64,000 bases of DNA, taken from assembly GCA_963921825.1 (NCBI GenBank), contig OY997588.1, forward strand, positions 128,557,203 through 128,621,202, in the 5' to 3' direction. Positions within the stretch are counted from its first letter, which is position 1; every line of letters begins with the position of its first letter. The notes below the pieces were generated by a model. The model saw only the letters and a list, made by a program, of their open reading frames with translations, was not told the origin of the DNA and searched no databases. A program made the position numbers and the translations under genes. This stretch comes from Erodium maritimum. Lineage: Eukaryota; Streptophyta; Magnoliopsida; Geraniales; Geraniaceae. Positions 25,444-36,126 of this stretch are shown in pieces.

Positions 25444-26800
25444 GTGAGAAGACAATATTATATATTAAAAAACATAAAGCTCAAAGTGAACACAAATAGA
25501 GTTCAAGCTAAAACAAAGAGGAATAAAAGGTCCCACCAACTTGGGACCCAACAAAAAAATAAAAATGACTGAATATAAATGCTCATGAAACCGAAGTGTT
25601 CCACTGAAGTGTTTGAAAGACAATGTTGCGGTAGCTTCCGAAGAAACTAATACAACAGATCCAAACGGGGAACTAGGACAGAGCCGATCCATTTTCGGAT
25701 AGCGCCTTAGCGGACTGTTAACTCTCCAGGATTGCCAGCGTGTGTCGTCCTTCCTAGAATGATAAAGATAGGCTCCATAAACGCGAGAGTGGTGGCTTCC
25801 GAGGTGGTAGGAGAATATCGTGCCAGAATTTGGTGGGACCACTTCCTCCATACGTCCAGTGAGGCGGTGTTGTACGTCGACCCCTCACTGGACCACGACC
25901 TCCTCATTGTCCAAGGCGGGGGTGCTTGACGCCCCCGCGGCTGTGTGATACGCTCCCTCAGAATATGTAGAGTCCTTTAACTCCAAAGCCTGATCCTCCC
26001 CTGTTGGACTTTTCTGCCCCGTCGGGAGAGAGGAAGTAGCTAGTTCTCGTGGAACACCTGGTTGCTCCACTAGACCCGACCCACAAGAAAATGGGTCTCC
26101 AAGTTTCGACCCCCAATCAGGCTGAGACGCATAAGAAAATGAGCCTCTAGACTCTAGCACACAACTAGCCCGAGGCCCCAGAAGAGGATGTCACCAGCCG
26201 CCGCCTGTCATGCAACCTGTGACCATCCGGCGTTTCTCCCTATCCCGACGTACGATTCACCTCGACGTCTCGGCCTCTTCTCATACTGCCCAGGTTATCG
26301 TCATCCTCCTTAGTTATCGATGCCCATCGCCTCTCTTGAGACGTCGTCTCCCCATTCCTAACCACCGTCCCTTGGGCCGAACGAGGACGAGGTCCTTGCG
26401 CCGGAGTCCGTCGAACAAGGCCTCTCAATTGCCCAGTTGAAACCTCAAACCAAGTTCCCATTCCTCCCGCCGTTGTTCCCTCCAGAGAAATGCATGTCGA
26501 CGCCTACACGGAGAACACTGACGAGCCGGAGCAAGGGGTTCCGGCTTCATCACTAATAGAGAAGGTTGTTGTCCCCACCGTTTTGTGGTTTCCGCCGCCG
26601 TCCATTATGCTCGTTGCTCTTAAGGTTTTAAGAGAGCACTGTATCTTCAACCAAATATTTGTAGTTTTGAAAATACCTACACAAAGTCTGGATTCCGCTA
26701 CAATAGAGAGGAGATGGGCCATGGCCAAGGCCATCTTTTTCACCCTTGAGGGCAGGGACTCTAGGGTTCTTTGCACGACCCAAGCCAATCCTTGATGATC
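25444..26800 (-). mobile_element. Possible LINE-like remnant
   Basis: A block of mixed composition between AT-rich flanks. On the minus strand it finishes with a T-rich untranslated-like end (25,444-25,560) similar in style to LINE 3' regions, and upstream frames (25,465-26,160, 26,240-26,461, 26,504-26,788) are rich in Arg, Gly, Ser and Trp but broken. No diagnostic motif was seen. It may be a third copy of the ORF1-only LINE type found at 15,905 and 17,636; a degraded gene fragment is the alternative. Confidence 0.3.
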
Positions 26801-27440
26801 CCGTTTAGTCTTAATTTATTTTTTGGTATTTCATTTTTTTAAGGGTTTAATACATTATGGTACCCTTATTTTTGGTCCACGGACGTTTTGGTATACTTAT
26901 AATTTTTTATTACATTTTGGTACCCCTAATGTTCGGTCCACGTACGTTTTGAGCTATTGAGGTTAAAAAAACTAACAGGATAATTTTAAATGACTATTTT
27001 ATCCCTTACTCTGCGTTACTTTTGACTTTGGTGTGAAAAGACTACTTTATCCCTCAATTAATTATAAATACGATTTTTATCAATTATAAACTTGTAATAT
27101 TCTCATTTCATTTTTTAAAAAAAATCCTCTCTTTAATTTGTATTACGTAATTAATTTTAAAATTTTAATAATCTTCATTTTTAGTTTTGTTTATTTATTT
27201 TGTAAAGTTTTTACTAATTATATTTTAATAGTAAGAATGATTGAAATTTATATTTTATTACTTCTAATTGATTTTTTATTTTCTAATTAACTTTCGATTT
27301 TCTTTTTAAAATAGTAATTTTTTATTTTCTTTTTAATTAACTTTTTTAATAATAAATTTTGATTTTCTTTTTTATTAACTTTTTTATTTTCTGATTAACT
27401 TTGATTAGTACATTTCTAATTAACTCGATTAACCAACACC
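26801..27440. other. AT-rich spacer with dispersed-repeat-like start
   Basis: Opens with gggtttaatacattatggtaccc and a second, similar phrase at about 26,910 (ttacattttggtacccctaa), a pattern often found at the ends of plant DNA transposons. No matching right end was found. The rest is AT-rich with no coding signal. Confidence 0.35.
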
Positions 27441-28200
27441 ATTTAACACTATCGATAATTCCGAATGAACGATGAACAAAAATCAAACATCGATGATTCC
27501 ATATGAACGAAGAACCGAACAACCCATCAATTCCATATTTAAGATGAGCAAGATGGTTCGCGCCATGTTATTCTCCAAATCAATGAACGCACAAAACCTC
27601 AATTTTTTTGATACATATCAAACAGAGCTACAACTAATTTCATATTCAACATATCTAATTTATCAGATTCAACGAAAATTGAACCAAAAAAATTATACGA
27701 TTCAACAGATACTACACCAGATTCAACCGACGAACTCGGTTCCCCAATCCACGAACTCAGATCCGAGTCAAGCTTCTCTGGCGCTGTGAGCTTGAGCTCG
27801 TCGTGGATTTCGCATCGTGCGGAGGAGATGGTTCTCGTTACTGCTGTGAGCTTGATCTCGAGCTCGCTGTGGATGTCGCGTCGTGGGGAGGAGATGGTTC
27901 TAATCGCCACCGTGAGCTCGAGCTCTGGTCCTCGCCGCCGTCTAAGATGGTCCTCGCCGCGCCAGCACTTCAACGACCCGTTCCCTGACCTCGCCGAATA
28001 GGGACTTCTTTATACGAACAAGCCAAGGTCAATTCTGCAGTAAAGAGAAGATGAGATGAACTGTTGATATTAATGAGTGAGGTAGATGAGCTTAGGATCA
28101 ATGAGCTAACGGCTAGTGAACTTGGGGTTATTGGGTTGAAAGGTTTTCGGTTCAAGTATTCCTTGGTTACCCGACGGTTCCAAATCCGCAATTTCTAGTC
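27441..28200 (-). other. Unassigned minus-strand ORF with tandem repeat
   Basis: A 124-codon minus-strand frame (27,599-27,973) covers a block of 60-66-bp repeats, giving repeated segments around RTISSPRRDIHSELE and RTISSARCEIHDELK. No family was recognised. Repeats of roughly three-base multiples keep all frames open here, so the ORF may be accidental. Confidence 0.3.
27786..27940. repeat. 60-66-bp tandem repeat
   Basis: Units start at 27,786, 27,846 and 27,912 (partial), each opening gtgagct and containing ggaggagatggttct. Periods are 60 and 66 bp. Confidence 0.8.
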
Positions 28201-28612
28201 CAAATTTTATTTTGTGCGGTTAGATCGGTTCGATTCTTTATACATCCTTATAAACCCCTGACCAAATTAAATATATATTTTCGGGTAATATGCTTGTTCA
28301 TTATAAGTCTAGACTTTGAACATATTTTTATTCTATTTTATCGAATTAATAACAAAAACTATAATAAAAGGGGTAGAGTAATTAATTAAGGATAGAAATT
28401 CTCATAACAAAATGACAGCTAATTTTGTCATAATGGTAAAAGACGAGAAAATGTAGCTTCTACTTCTACCAACCATGGTTTAGGTTTGTACGACATATAT
28501 ATGTACTTGAACTCCAACACCACTCCGTACAATTAATTATATTGGTTAAACTAGATTAGGTCATCATAATATTAATACGAGAGATATTATTTAAATGTCG
28601 GTAATAAGAATC
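28201..28612. other. Spacer
   Basis: AT-rich, no coding signal seen. The LINE B 3' end should lie near its right border, but no clear poly(A) run marks it. Confidence 0.35.
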
Positions 28613-30691
28613 CAATGAAATGGATCTGGGATAAACCTTCATTGCCATTCCCAAACAGGGGAGGAACAGGCCGCCCTGGCAAGCCAGTGAGTTGCTTTGT
28701 TCGCTGTCTGTTTTACAAAATCGAGTTGCACGTCGTCGAATCTAGACAACAAGGAAATACAATCGCTAACGACTATCCCAGTGGGAGAAGATTTCCTTCT
28801 TCTTTTTCATTATATCCATTATGACCTTGCAATCACTTCGGATATTGGCTTTCTGATTTGGCCTCTGGGTTACCCATTGTAACGCATCCCTTATAGCTTA
28901 CGCTTCCACCAATCCCGGGTCCTAGGGGCATTAGAATGACGAAGATCTTTCCTTCATGGTCTGACTTGTATCGTCCTTGTAAACCCAGCCCGTACTTAAC
29001 TGTCCTGTTGTTGCGGAGAGGGAACAGTCTGTGTTAATAGCCCAAGACCCCTGAGCAGGGCAAGACCATCTACCTTCTGCTCCCTGGGCTCCTTGATTAA
29101 TATTAGGTTTAGAGAGTCCCAATTTCTGACGGGCTTTCGCTTCCCGCCACCCTACATTCAGACTTAAGGACGTATAATTGGTCGATTCTGCTACCAGAGT
29201 GACGTCATCCCACACCTTCCTGTTCCTTGCTTTCCAGATTTCTCATAGGAGAAATCCTATCTCTCCTCTTTTGTGCAAAAGGTTTATGATGAACATGGCT
29301 CTCATCCATTCAATAAAATCCCCCACTTCATGTGGGAGGGACAGCTCACTTCTTTGCCAGCATGATGCCGCCACCGGACAAGTAACCAACAAGTGCATTT
29401 CTGATTCCTTTCCCGTTGACGGACATGGCAGGTCGCCACCACGTCTACTCTTTTGTTCGGAAGTCTAAATGCCACCTGAAGGCATCTCGCATAAGTTCAC
29501 CACGGGAAGTTCCGGATCTTTGGAAGGACGTCGAGGTCCCAGATAGACGACCAGATGTCTGATCTTGTGGCTGGAAGTGATTGCTCGTGGTTGAGAAATC
29601 TGTACGCCGAATTGACTGGGTATTGTCCTAGTTGTTCTCCTGACCAGTACCATGAGTCTGATCTGGCCGTCTTACTTGTTGGGACTACTGGGATGGCAAT
29701 CATGTCCCTCTCATCGAACAGTTCCTGGATCTTCCATTTGTCCCAACCTCTAGAGTTTGGTACCATGAGTCCTAACACATTTAGATACTCCATCTCTACA
29801 TTTGTCGATCTAATCCATTGTCCAATAGATCCGTGAGCTCCTTTCTTTACCAAGCCTTGTTCTTAGAGTAGGCTTTGCCAAATAAAGCTCTGATTGAGGC
29901 CTTTTTTGCTTCCAGGGTCGAAGAATCTCGGAAATACCTTGCCTTTAGTACCCTTGCTACTAAACTCGATTCCTCCGTAGCTATCTTCCAGAGTTGTTTT
30001 CCCAGTAAAGCGGTGTTGAAGTCTTGTGGATTTCTAAAACCCAGACCTCCCACTTCTTCTGGTTGGGACATCGTCGACCAGGATTGCCAAATAATTGGGT
30101 TATCGCTTCCGCCTGATGACTTCCACCAGAACCTTTCTAAAGCCACATTTATTTTATCTATTGTGCCCAGCGGTAGTCTCATGACACTCATTGCATATGT
30201 CGGAATAGATTGCAATATCGACTTCACTAGGACCTCCTTTTTGGCCCTATTCAACATTTTTCCATCCCATCTCCGAATACGACGCATGATCCTGTCAAGA
30301 ATGTACTGTAGACTTTGCTTCCTGCTACGTCCAATCATATTTGGAACCCCTAAGTATGGGGATGGGGTCTGAAGCTCTGGAATTCCCAAGGATCGTACCC
30401 CTTCTCCTCTAGCGTCAACATGGGTGTTGGTACTCAAAAACAAAGATGATTTCTGAAGATTTACAACTTGTCCCGATGCTTCCTCAAATATTTTGAGCTA
30501 GTTTCTGACTCTCCTCATCTGTATGTGTGATGCCTTGCAGAACACAGCAGTCGTCTGCGAAGAATAGATGGGTTACTGGTGGCGCTAAAGGCATAATGAT
30601 GACCACGTGGATAAGTCTCGGGCTCTCTACGGACTAGAGGAGGCGAACTAATCCTTCCATACAAAACAGGAACATGTATGGTGATATGGGA
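28613..30691 (-). pseudogene. LINE B: RT C-terminal half, zf-RVT and RNase H
   Basis: Minus-strand LINE ORF2 remnant. From high to low: a segment PISPYMFLFCMEGLVR just inside 30,690 (only readable after a frame change), the post-RT region PSPYLGVPNMIGRSRKQ with WDGKMLNRAKKEVLVKS and FWWKSSG (29,847-30,443), the GYPVNSAYRFL/WDLDVLPKIRNF zinc-finger-like reverse-transcriptase-associated domain (29,497-29,853), and an RNase H-like domain with WAINTDCSL and TGWVYKDD (28,931-29,215) running to about 28,620. Multiple stops and frame changes. The upstream RT part lies at 33,470-33,890, beyond an inserted LTR. Confidence 0.88.
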
Positions 30692-33469
30692 ACTCGGTTT
30701 CAACGATACCTAGAACCGAGATCGTTCGGGAAAGATCAGAAAAAGAGGAAGAAGGAAAGCTCGGATTGCAGTTCGACCGGCCACCGGCGAGGACACCGCT
30801 GGCGACCACAGCCTCACGGCTTGCGATTCTCACCGTAGGGTGAAGAAAGGGACAACGGAGGCGGAAGGGTTGAGCACGGCGAAGATTCGCCTCAGATCCG
30901 GACGAAAACGGATTGTTCCGTCCCGGATCTGGGTGCGCGCCGGCGAGTACGTCTCGGCTCGGGCCATGCACGGCGACGGCGGGGCTCGGCGACGCTCGAG
31001 CGGAGGGGAAAAGAAAGCTCGGAGACGGGGTACCGGCTACGGTTCGGTTTCAGCGAGGGGGCGAGAACGTGACTGGCGACTTGGGCGGAGCGGAGCAGAT
31101 GAGAGGAACGGTGGAGAGAGACCGAAGGTAGCGAGCCAGGACGTCAGCAGCTAGGAGACGTAGCTGTCGGTTCATCTTGAGGTAGGGAAAGTAGCGGATA
31201 CCGGTTTAATTGCGGAAAGTTACTAGTATGCATGCTAGGAATAATAAAACCGGAACGATCGTTTATATGAGATAATAACCGGACGAGTCGTAGTAACATG
31301 TAGGATGTGATTCACTAGTGTTAGCCTGCTTTAAATACTTGGGGAATTGCCGTGCTGGTAGATCGGTCATGTCGAGCCGTAGGTTGTGTGTTGATTGAAT
31401 TGTTTGTTATTGTTTGAGATGCTCGTTGTGTGACTTAGTGTCGGTAAGTTTAATAGACAAGAATTAGTATATCCGCTGAGCATGTTGTTGCTATGTGTGG
31501 GCGAGTGTTTCGTGCTTTGTTGATGTGAACCCTTGGATGTGATATGGTCGGGTGAGTGATAGACCGACGTGTCATGTTGTGGTACGATTGTTGGGCTTGG
31601 TAAGCCGTGTTTAATTATGACATTGCGATATGTGATATTATCTTGTTGTTTGTTCCGAGGAGTTGTTCCGGTATAGTAACTATGACCGAGGGGGTACGCC
31701 GGTGTAGGGTAGTACCTAGGCCGACTCCGCAGGGCTGTCCAAATTATCTGCGACCCGACCCATAATCTGACCGACCCGTAATCCGAGTAATTGTCATCCA
31801 TCGGATTATACTCGGATATAGTATTACTATTATCCGATCCGCAACCTTACGGGTGGATTACGGATCCAGTACCACAGATCCGCGGGTCACCCGACCCGCC
31901 CGAGTTCAACTCAACCCAATATTCAACCCATCATCCTGACCGTTCAAATAGAGTTTTAATGTCATCATACGACAGCTCTTACTCTCCTTTCCACTTCCAC
32001 TTCTATTTCCCCAACAGTTGAAACCATAGATCTGAAGACCAAAAGTAAAAGAACCAATCTCCTTCCCAACTCTCTTCTTCAACAAGTAAGTCCTTAACAA
32101 CCATTTTTCTACTCTCTTATCTCTTTTTTTTCCTTTTTTTTGTTACTGGAACTCCCTTTCGGTGTCTTGTACCTTCCCTTCTCTCACGACTTCATCTCCG
32201 ATGGTCCTTACAGACGTCGTCCGCTTCATCCCCATCGTACCTTAACCGAACACCTCTGGTTTTGACTTTTGATGGTAGGTATCCGATATGAGACAAGGCT
32301 TGAGATGGGTATTCTACTAGAGAGAAAGTTTGAGATTTGTATTAGTTGAGATCTCCATTAGAGATGAGATTTGATATTTTGTGAGGATAAGGCATGAGTG
32401 GCTCTGGATCGAGTCTTTGGTTTTGACTTTTGAGGGTGGGTATCGGATTTGCGGGTCCATATCCGGTCTGACCGAAATATGTTTGGACGGATTCAAAACT
32501 AAAATGCAATCTGATGGTCGGGTGTGTGAAGTTACGGATCTGATCCGTATATAAGCGGGTGGATTTAATTAGGTGCGGGTCGGGCCGGATACCCGACCGT
32601 ACACAGCCCTAGCCGACGGTGTGGTCTCAAGTATGCGCGGTCCCCCAGGTAGTGGTTCTGGTACGATACCTACATCGAGGGGGTAGTCCGATGTGGGATA
32701 TCTAGGCCGACGGTTACGTGTTCAGCGCTTTGCCCGAAGGAGTACCGGGAAAGTTGTGTTATCTGTTCTTTGCCTGAAGGAGTACCGGGAAAGATGTCTA
32801 GGCCGATGGAGATTCCGGTATGACGTATTGATATCGTACCCCGCGTGTTTGCCGGGAAGATATATAGGCCGACGCTGTGTGTTCCTGTATGATATGATGG
32901 AGTCGGGCTGTGGACAGCCGGAGTAGGGGACTGCAGTACGGGACGTGTTGTACTTTTACAGTTTACTTTATGTTTAATGACGTGTTACTTGGTGTGCTGG
33001 TTGTTGTTTGTGCTGTTTGGGTGATTGTGTTTGTAAGTGTGATTTGTTCTTGAGTTGAGGATTGTGGTTACGAGTACCGTGTTGGAAATTAGTTGTGTGA
33101 TGTACTAGTATGCCCTAATTGGACGGTTACCCGTGGTGGTGAGCGCTTGCTTATAACCTTAACTACTTTTCCTACTGAGCGAAAGCTCACCCTTTACCTT
33201 GTTGTTTTTCAAGTCCTAAGCGGGTTGTGTACTAGCTGGATGCTCGATGCTTGGGAGCTTACGAGGGTCCTAGACTAGTAGTTTAGAGACGTACTATTCG
33301 TTTTTATTAAACTCTTTTACTGTTGTTTTTACCGAGTTGTCGACTCTCGGCTTTTTTAAAAGTTTTAAAATTTATGAACTGGAGACTTGTTGGCTTTATT
33401 TTCGTTTAAAATTATTACTGTTTTAGTTCACGTCTCGAGTCCGGTCAAAACCGGATTTGGGGCGGTACA
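30692..33469 (+). mobile_element. LTR of the gypsy family inserted in LINE B
   Basis: Ends with GGATTTGGGGCGGTACA, the family 3' end (usual GTGACA mutated to GGTACA). From 31,140 on it aligns by eye with the other two LTRs (ggacgtcagcagctaggagacgtagct; ggatgtgattcactagt; ctaggccgacg; cgtctcgagtccgg). The first 450 bp are GC-rich but the family start TGTAAAGACC is absent, so the 5' end is deleted or replaced. A weak duplication, TGGGA at 30,687-30,691 and TGGGG at 33,470-33,474, may be the target site. Confidence 0.8.
31731..32610. mobile_element. 880-bp inverted-terminal element inside LTR
   Basis: Inserted in the LTR: the left LTR flank reads ctaggccgac and the right flank resumes agccgacggtgtgg. 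Termini are AGGGCTGT and ACAGCCCT, followed inward by related gggtcgg/ccgaccc-rich strings. This fits a non-autonomous hAT-like transposon; the target duplication is imperfect (aggccgac versus agccgac). The centre (31,940-32,400) contains sequence resembling a 5' untranslated region and a promoter, possibly captured, with no coding signal. Confidence 0.6.
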
Positions 33470-33895
33470 TGGGGTCCCCTTGACAAATACCCCTTTCTGT
33501 TTGTAAAAAACCCGCATGTCATCCACCTGTCACTATGTTATAAGTAACGTAGTAAGTATAACGTCGTAGTAGGGAGATCCAGTCCTCCCTAAATTCAAAT
33601 GCCCTCATCATATCCCACAGAAAACTCCATTCTACTATGTCGTAAGCTTTTCTCATATCCAACTTCAAAGCTACCCAACCTACTCGTCCCTTCTTCTTAT
33701 TTTTCATACAGTACAGAGTTGCGAATGACAAAATAATATTATCTTGTATTGATCTCCCAGGGACGAAAGCTCATTGGGTAGATGAAATAATTCCTTCCAA
33801 AGTACCCTTCATCACATACTTTGTCATGATGTTGAAGGATGAAGTGACATAAACCATAATCCCGGTCCAATTTGACATGTGTGAAAAGAAATCAG
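33470..33895 (-). pseudogene. LINE B: reverse transcriptase core, upstream part
   Basis: Minus-strand frame (33,519-33,731) reading [17 protein letters not shown], the RT motif with the first catalytic Asp, followed by an [10 protein letters not shown] segment and VTGG. Continuing toward 33,470 a shifted segment KGYLSRGP reaches the LTR junction. The next part of RT resumes at 30,690. The usual RQGD residues are missing at the junction. Homology fades near 33,895. Confidence 0.85.
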
Positions 33896-34286
33896 CATTG
33901 AAATCGACGTTGTTTTAAAGGTCTAATTCGAAAGCGATCCCAGTGGGAATAGACTCCATCGGTCTATTCCCATTCTAACATCCCTGTAATCAATCGAATC
34001 TAGTGAAAAATAACGTTGTTAAAAAAAACATAAAGAGAGCCGACCGAACGCATATTTAATATTTACTCCTCATGTCATCGAGTTACACCTCCGAAAAAAA
34101 ATTATACTTTGTTGGATATCGGAAACGGTTTGTGGTTTTCTGGTCGTATTGTCCACAAACACAATCAAGTTCCCAGGGATTATACAGAACTGACGCATAT
34201 TACTATTTCTCGAAACATTTAAATGGAAGTACAATATAATACAATCTACGAGCCATCTTCTTAGACATTCAGTAATGGGTCTGGGG
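33896..34286. other. Spacer, probable repeat
   Basis: No coding signal recognised. Leads into an inverted repeat; may be part of the same decayed DNA transposon as 34,287-35,060. Confidence 0.35.
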
Positions 34287-34486
34287 GTGTAATATGACGA
34301 CACGACTTCAAATTTTATTCTCGGTATTCCATAATCAAAGACGACAAGTAACATGGAAGTTGTAGTGTCATTCCTCAAATAACTTTATATATTCTTGGAT
34401 CAATGACACAACAGCTTCCACGTTACTCGTCATCTTTGATTAAGGAATACTAAGGTACAATTTGAAGTCGTGTCCGCACATTACAC
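34287..34486. repeat. Long inverted repeat (86 bp arms)
   Basis: Left arm 34,287-34,372, right arm 34,402-34,486, spacer 29 bp. Both arms contain acacgacttcaaatt and tggaagttgt/tggaagctgt type sequence and are about 85 percent matched by eye. The right arm's gaagtcgtgtccg is repeated directly once more at about 34,658. Confidence 0.8.
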
Positions 34487-34653
34487 TTCCAAAAACAATT
34501 ACAGTTTCTTGCAATCCGTTGTGGATCTTTCGGTTTTGCCAAGATGGTTATTTTTTCCAAACCACGTTTATGTCACTTGTTATCTTTTGATTATGGAAGT
34601 ATCTACGACACCACCAAGAAAGGATGGTCTCACACGAGAGTCCACCAATGTTG

Positions 34654-35060
34654 CTAGATGAAGTCGTGTCCGTATGTCCCGACATACACCTTCTCTATAA
34701 GTTCCATGACCTGAGCATCGAACCAACCGGGTTGGTAAATGTGCTTCAGCTCCGACCAGCACTCATTAAAACACTTCACCTTCCGGTTGACAATGGTCCA
34801 ATGATATTTGTATTTCTGGGTGGACCGCTCAGTCGTCGGATTTGACGGGTCACGTGGGCGAGATCCCCTTGTATGCCATCCCAAAAAGCTTCGCCGAATT
34901 GGTCACCCCCTTGTTCCGCCATTTTCAGCCACGCACACACCAAGGTAACCTTCTCGGACCGACTCCATTTCCGGTACATGTGTAGCATCGTTGGCGGGAT
35001 GACGTTAAGTTGGGCATACAAGACCATCGATGGGATTTGCGTTCTCGGTGCTGACTAGCC
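34654..35060 (-). pseudogene. Myb/SANT-like protein fragment (Harbinger-type)
   Basis: Minus-strand segments: EKVTLVCAWLKMAEQG, GEAFWDGI (34,776-35,027 frame), then YHWTIVNRKVKCFNECW and FDAQVMELIEKVY (34,654-34,884 frame). This follows the plant Myb/SANT-like family found in PIF/Harbinger transposon ORF1 proteins and in their domesticated relatives: Trp-spaced first helix, E-x-F-W motif, then a K-x-x-W-x-x-x-N-x-x-V-x-x-F motif. The two parts are in different frames, joined by a shift near 34,850, so it is broken. No transposase gene is visible nearby. Confidence 0.55.
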
Positions 35061-35139
35061 GTGATACGAGGGGGTTGACCTCGAGCCTGGCTCCATGGAC
35101 GACCCTTCGAAGGGGGTGTTTTCGGTCATTGGTGGAGAA

Positions 35140-35425
35140 TCGGAGATGGGAGACACGGTAAGTGGACAAGCGGCGGTGGAGAAACGGGAGAGATCGGATG
35201 TAATGTTGGTGGAGAAACGATAGTGGCGAGCCGTCGGCGGAGAAACGGTAGGGGTGAGACGGGACTACTTCCGATGGAGATAAGCATGTGGTAGAAACGG
35301 TGGTGGCATAAACGACGGGGGAGAAACGGTTGTGGTCAGAAATTGTGAGGGAGAAACGGTGGTGGAGAGACGCCGGAGGTAGGAACAGTGGTGGAGAAAC
35401 ACTAGTGGTAGACACAGCGGTGTAG
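35140..35425. repeat. Degenerate ggtggagaaacgg repeat
   Basis: About ten imperfect copies of a purine-rich 12-15-bp unit around ggagaaacggt, some inverted in sense by mutation. It keeps the minus frame rich in His-Arg-Phe-Ser. Probably the expanded N-terminal or leader part of the neighbouring Myb/SANT-like ORF. Confidence 0.6.
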
Positions 35426-35605
35426 AACCGACATAGGTCGAAGAAGACGAATAAACGATGAAGATGAATCGTGAAAAAGACGAAACGTCTGGCTTATGCA
35501 TTAAGCCTGAAACGTGCCACGCATCAACACCGGATTCATCGGTTTCAGATTCGGCTGGGCCCGAATCGGTCGATTCGACGGCTCATAGAGTCTACAGAAG
35601 CATAG

Positions 35606-35637
35606 ACATCGAATTAGCACTTCCACTAATTCGATGT
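35606..35637. repeat. 12-bp hairpin
   Basis: acatcgaattag and its complement ctaattcgatgt, separated by 8 bp. Confidence 0.8.
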
Positions 35638-35739
35638 AGACCCGACTCTGCGAGCTCAATTCGACGTCTTTCCCCACCGTCACATCCGATTCGACGGGCA
35701 CAAAACACGCTGTTTCGACGCCACTGTGATTAGCCTAAG

Positions 35740-36126
35740 ATGAACCAAATATGTGAAACCTCACTTACACAAGATGGTTTAAGCAAAAATCAAAAGGTTC
35801 ACCTTGTGCGCAGAGTCCTGCCTCAACATAAACTCCCTCGCATTATCTCGTCTAATGGTTTAGGAACCCTGAACACATGCTGTGATATAATTGACCAAAA
35901 CGGTATCTAATTAACTTTGATAATTTACAAATTTATATGAGAACCATCAGAGTAATTTTGGAATAACTTGGTTGATTTCTCTCATATATGGTGGTATACA
36001 AAAAAAAAACTAAAGTGTACATGCAAACACCAGTAACTGGAAATTTAAATATAAATGTAAAATGGCAAGTAATTAGTAGAATTATTGTATACAATACTCA
36101 AAACATGATTTCTTTTAGGTTGAAAC
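35740..36126. other. Spacer and synthetase 3' flank
   Basis: AT-rich, no coding signal. Contains the 3' untranslated region of the minus-strand synthetase gene; a poly(A) signal could not be placed with certainty. Confidence 0.45.

Noticed and set aside
30840-31154. 104-codon Arg/Gly-rich ORF
   Set aside because: GC-rich part of the LTR inserted in LINE B; compositional.
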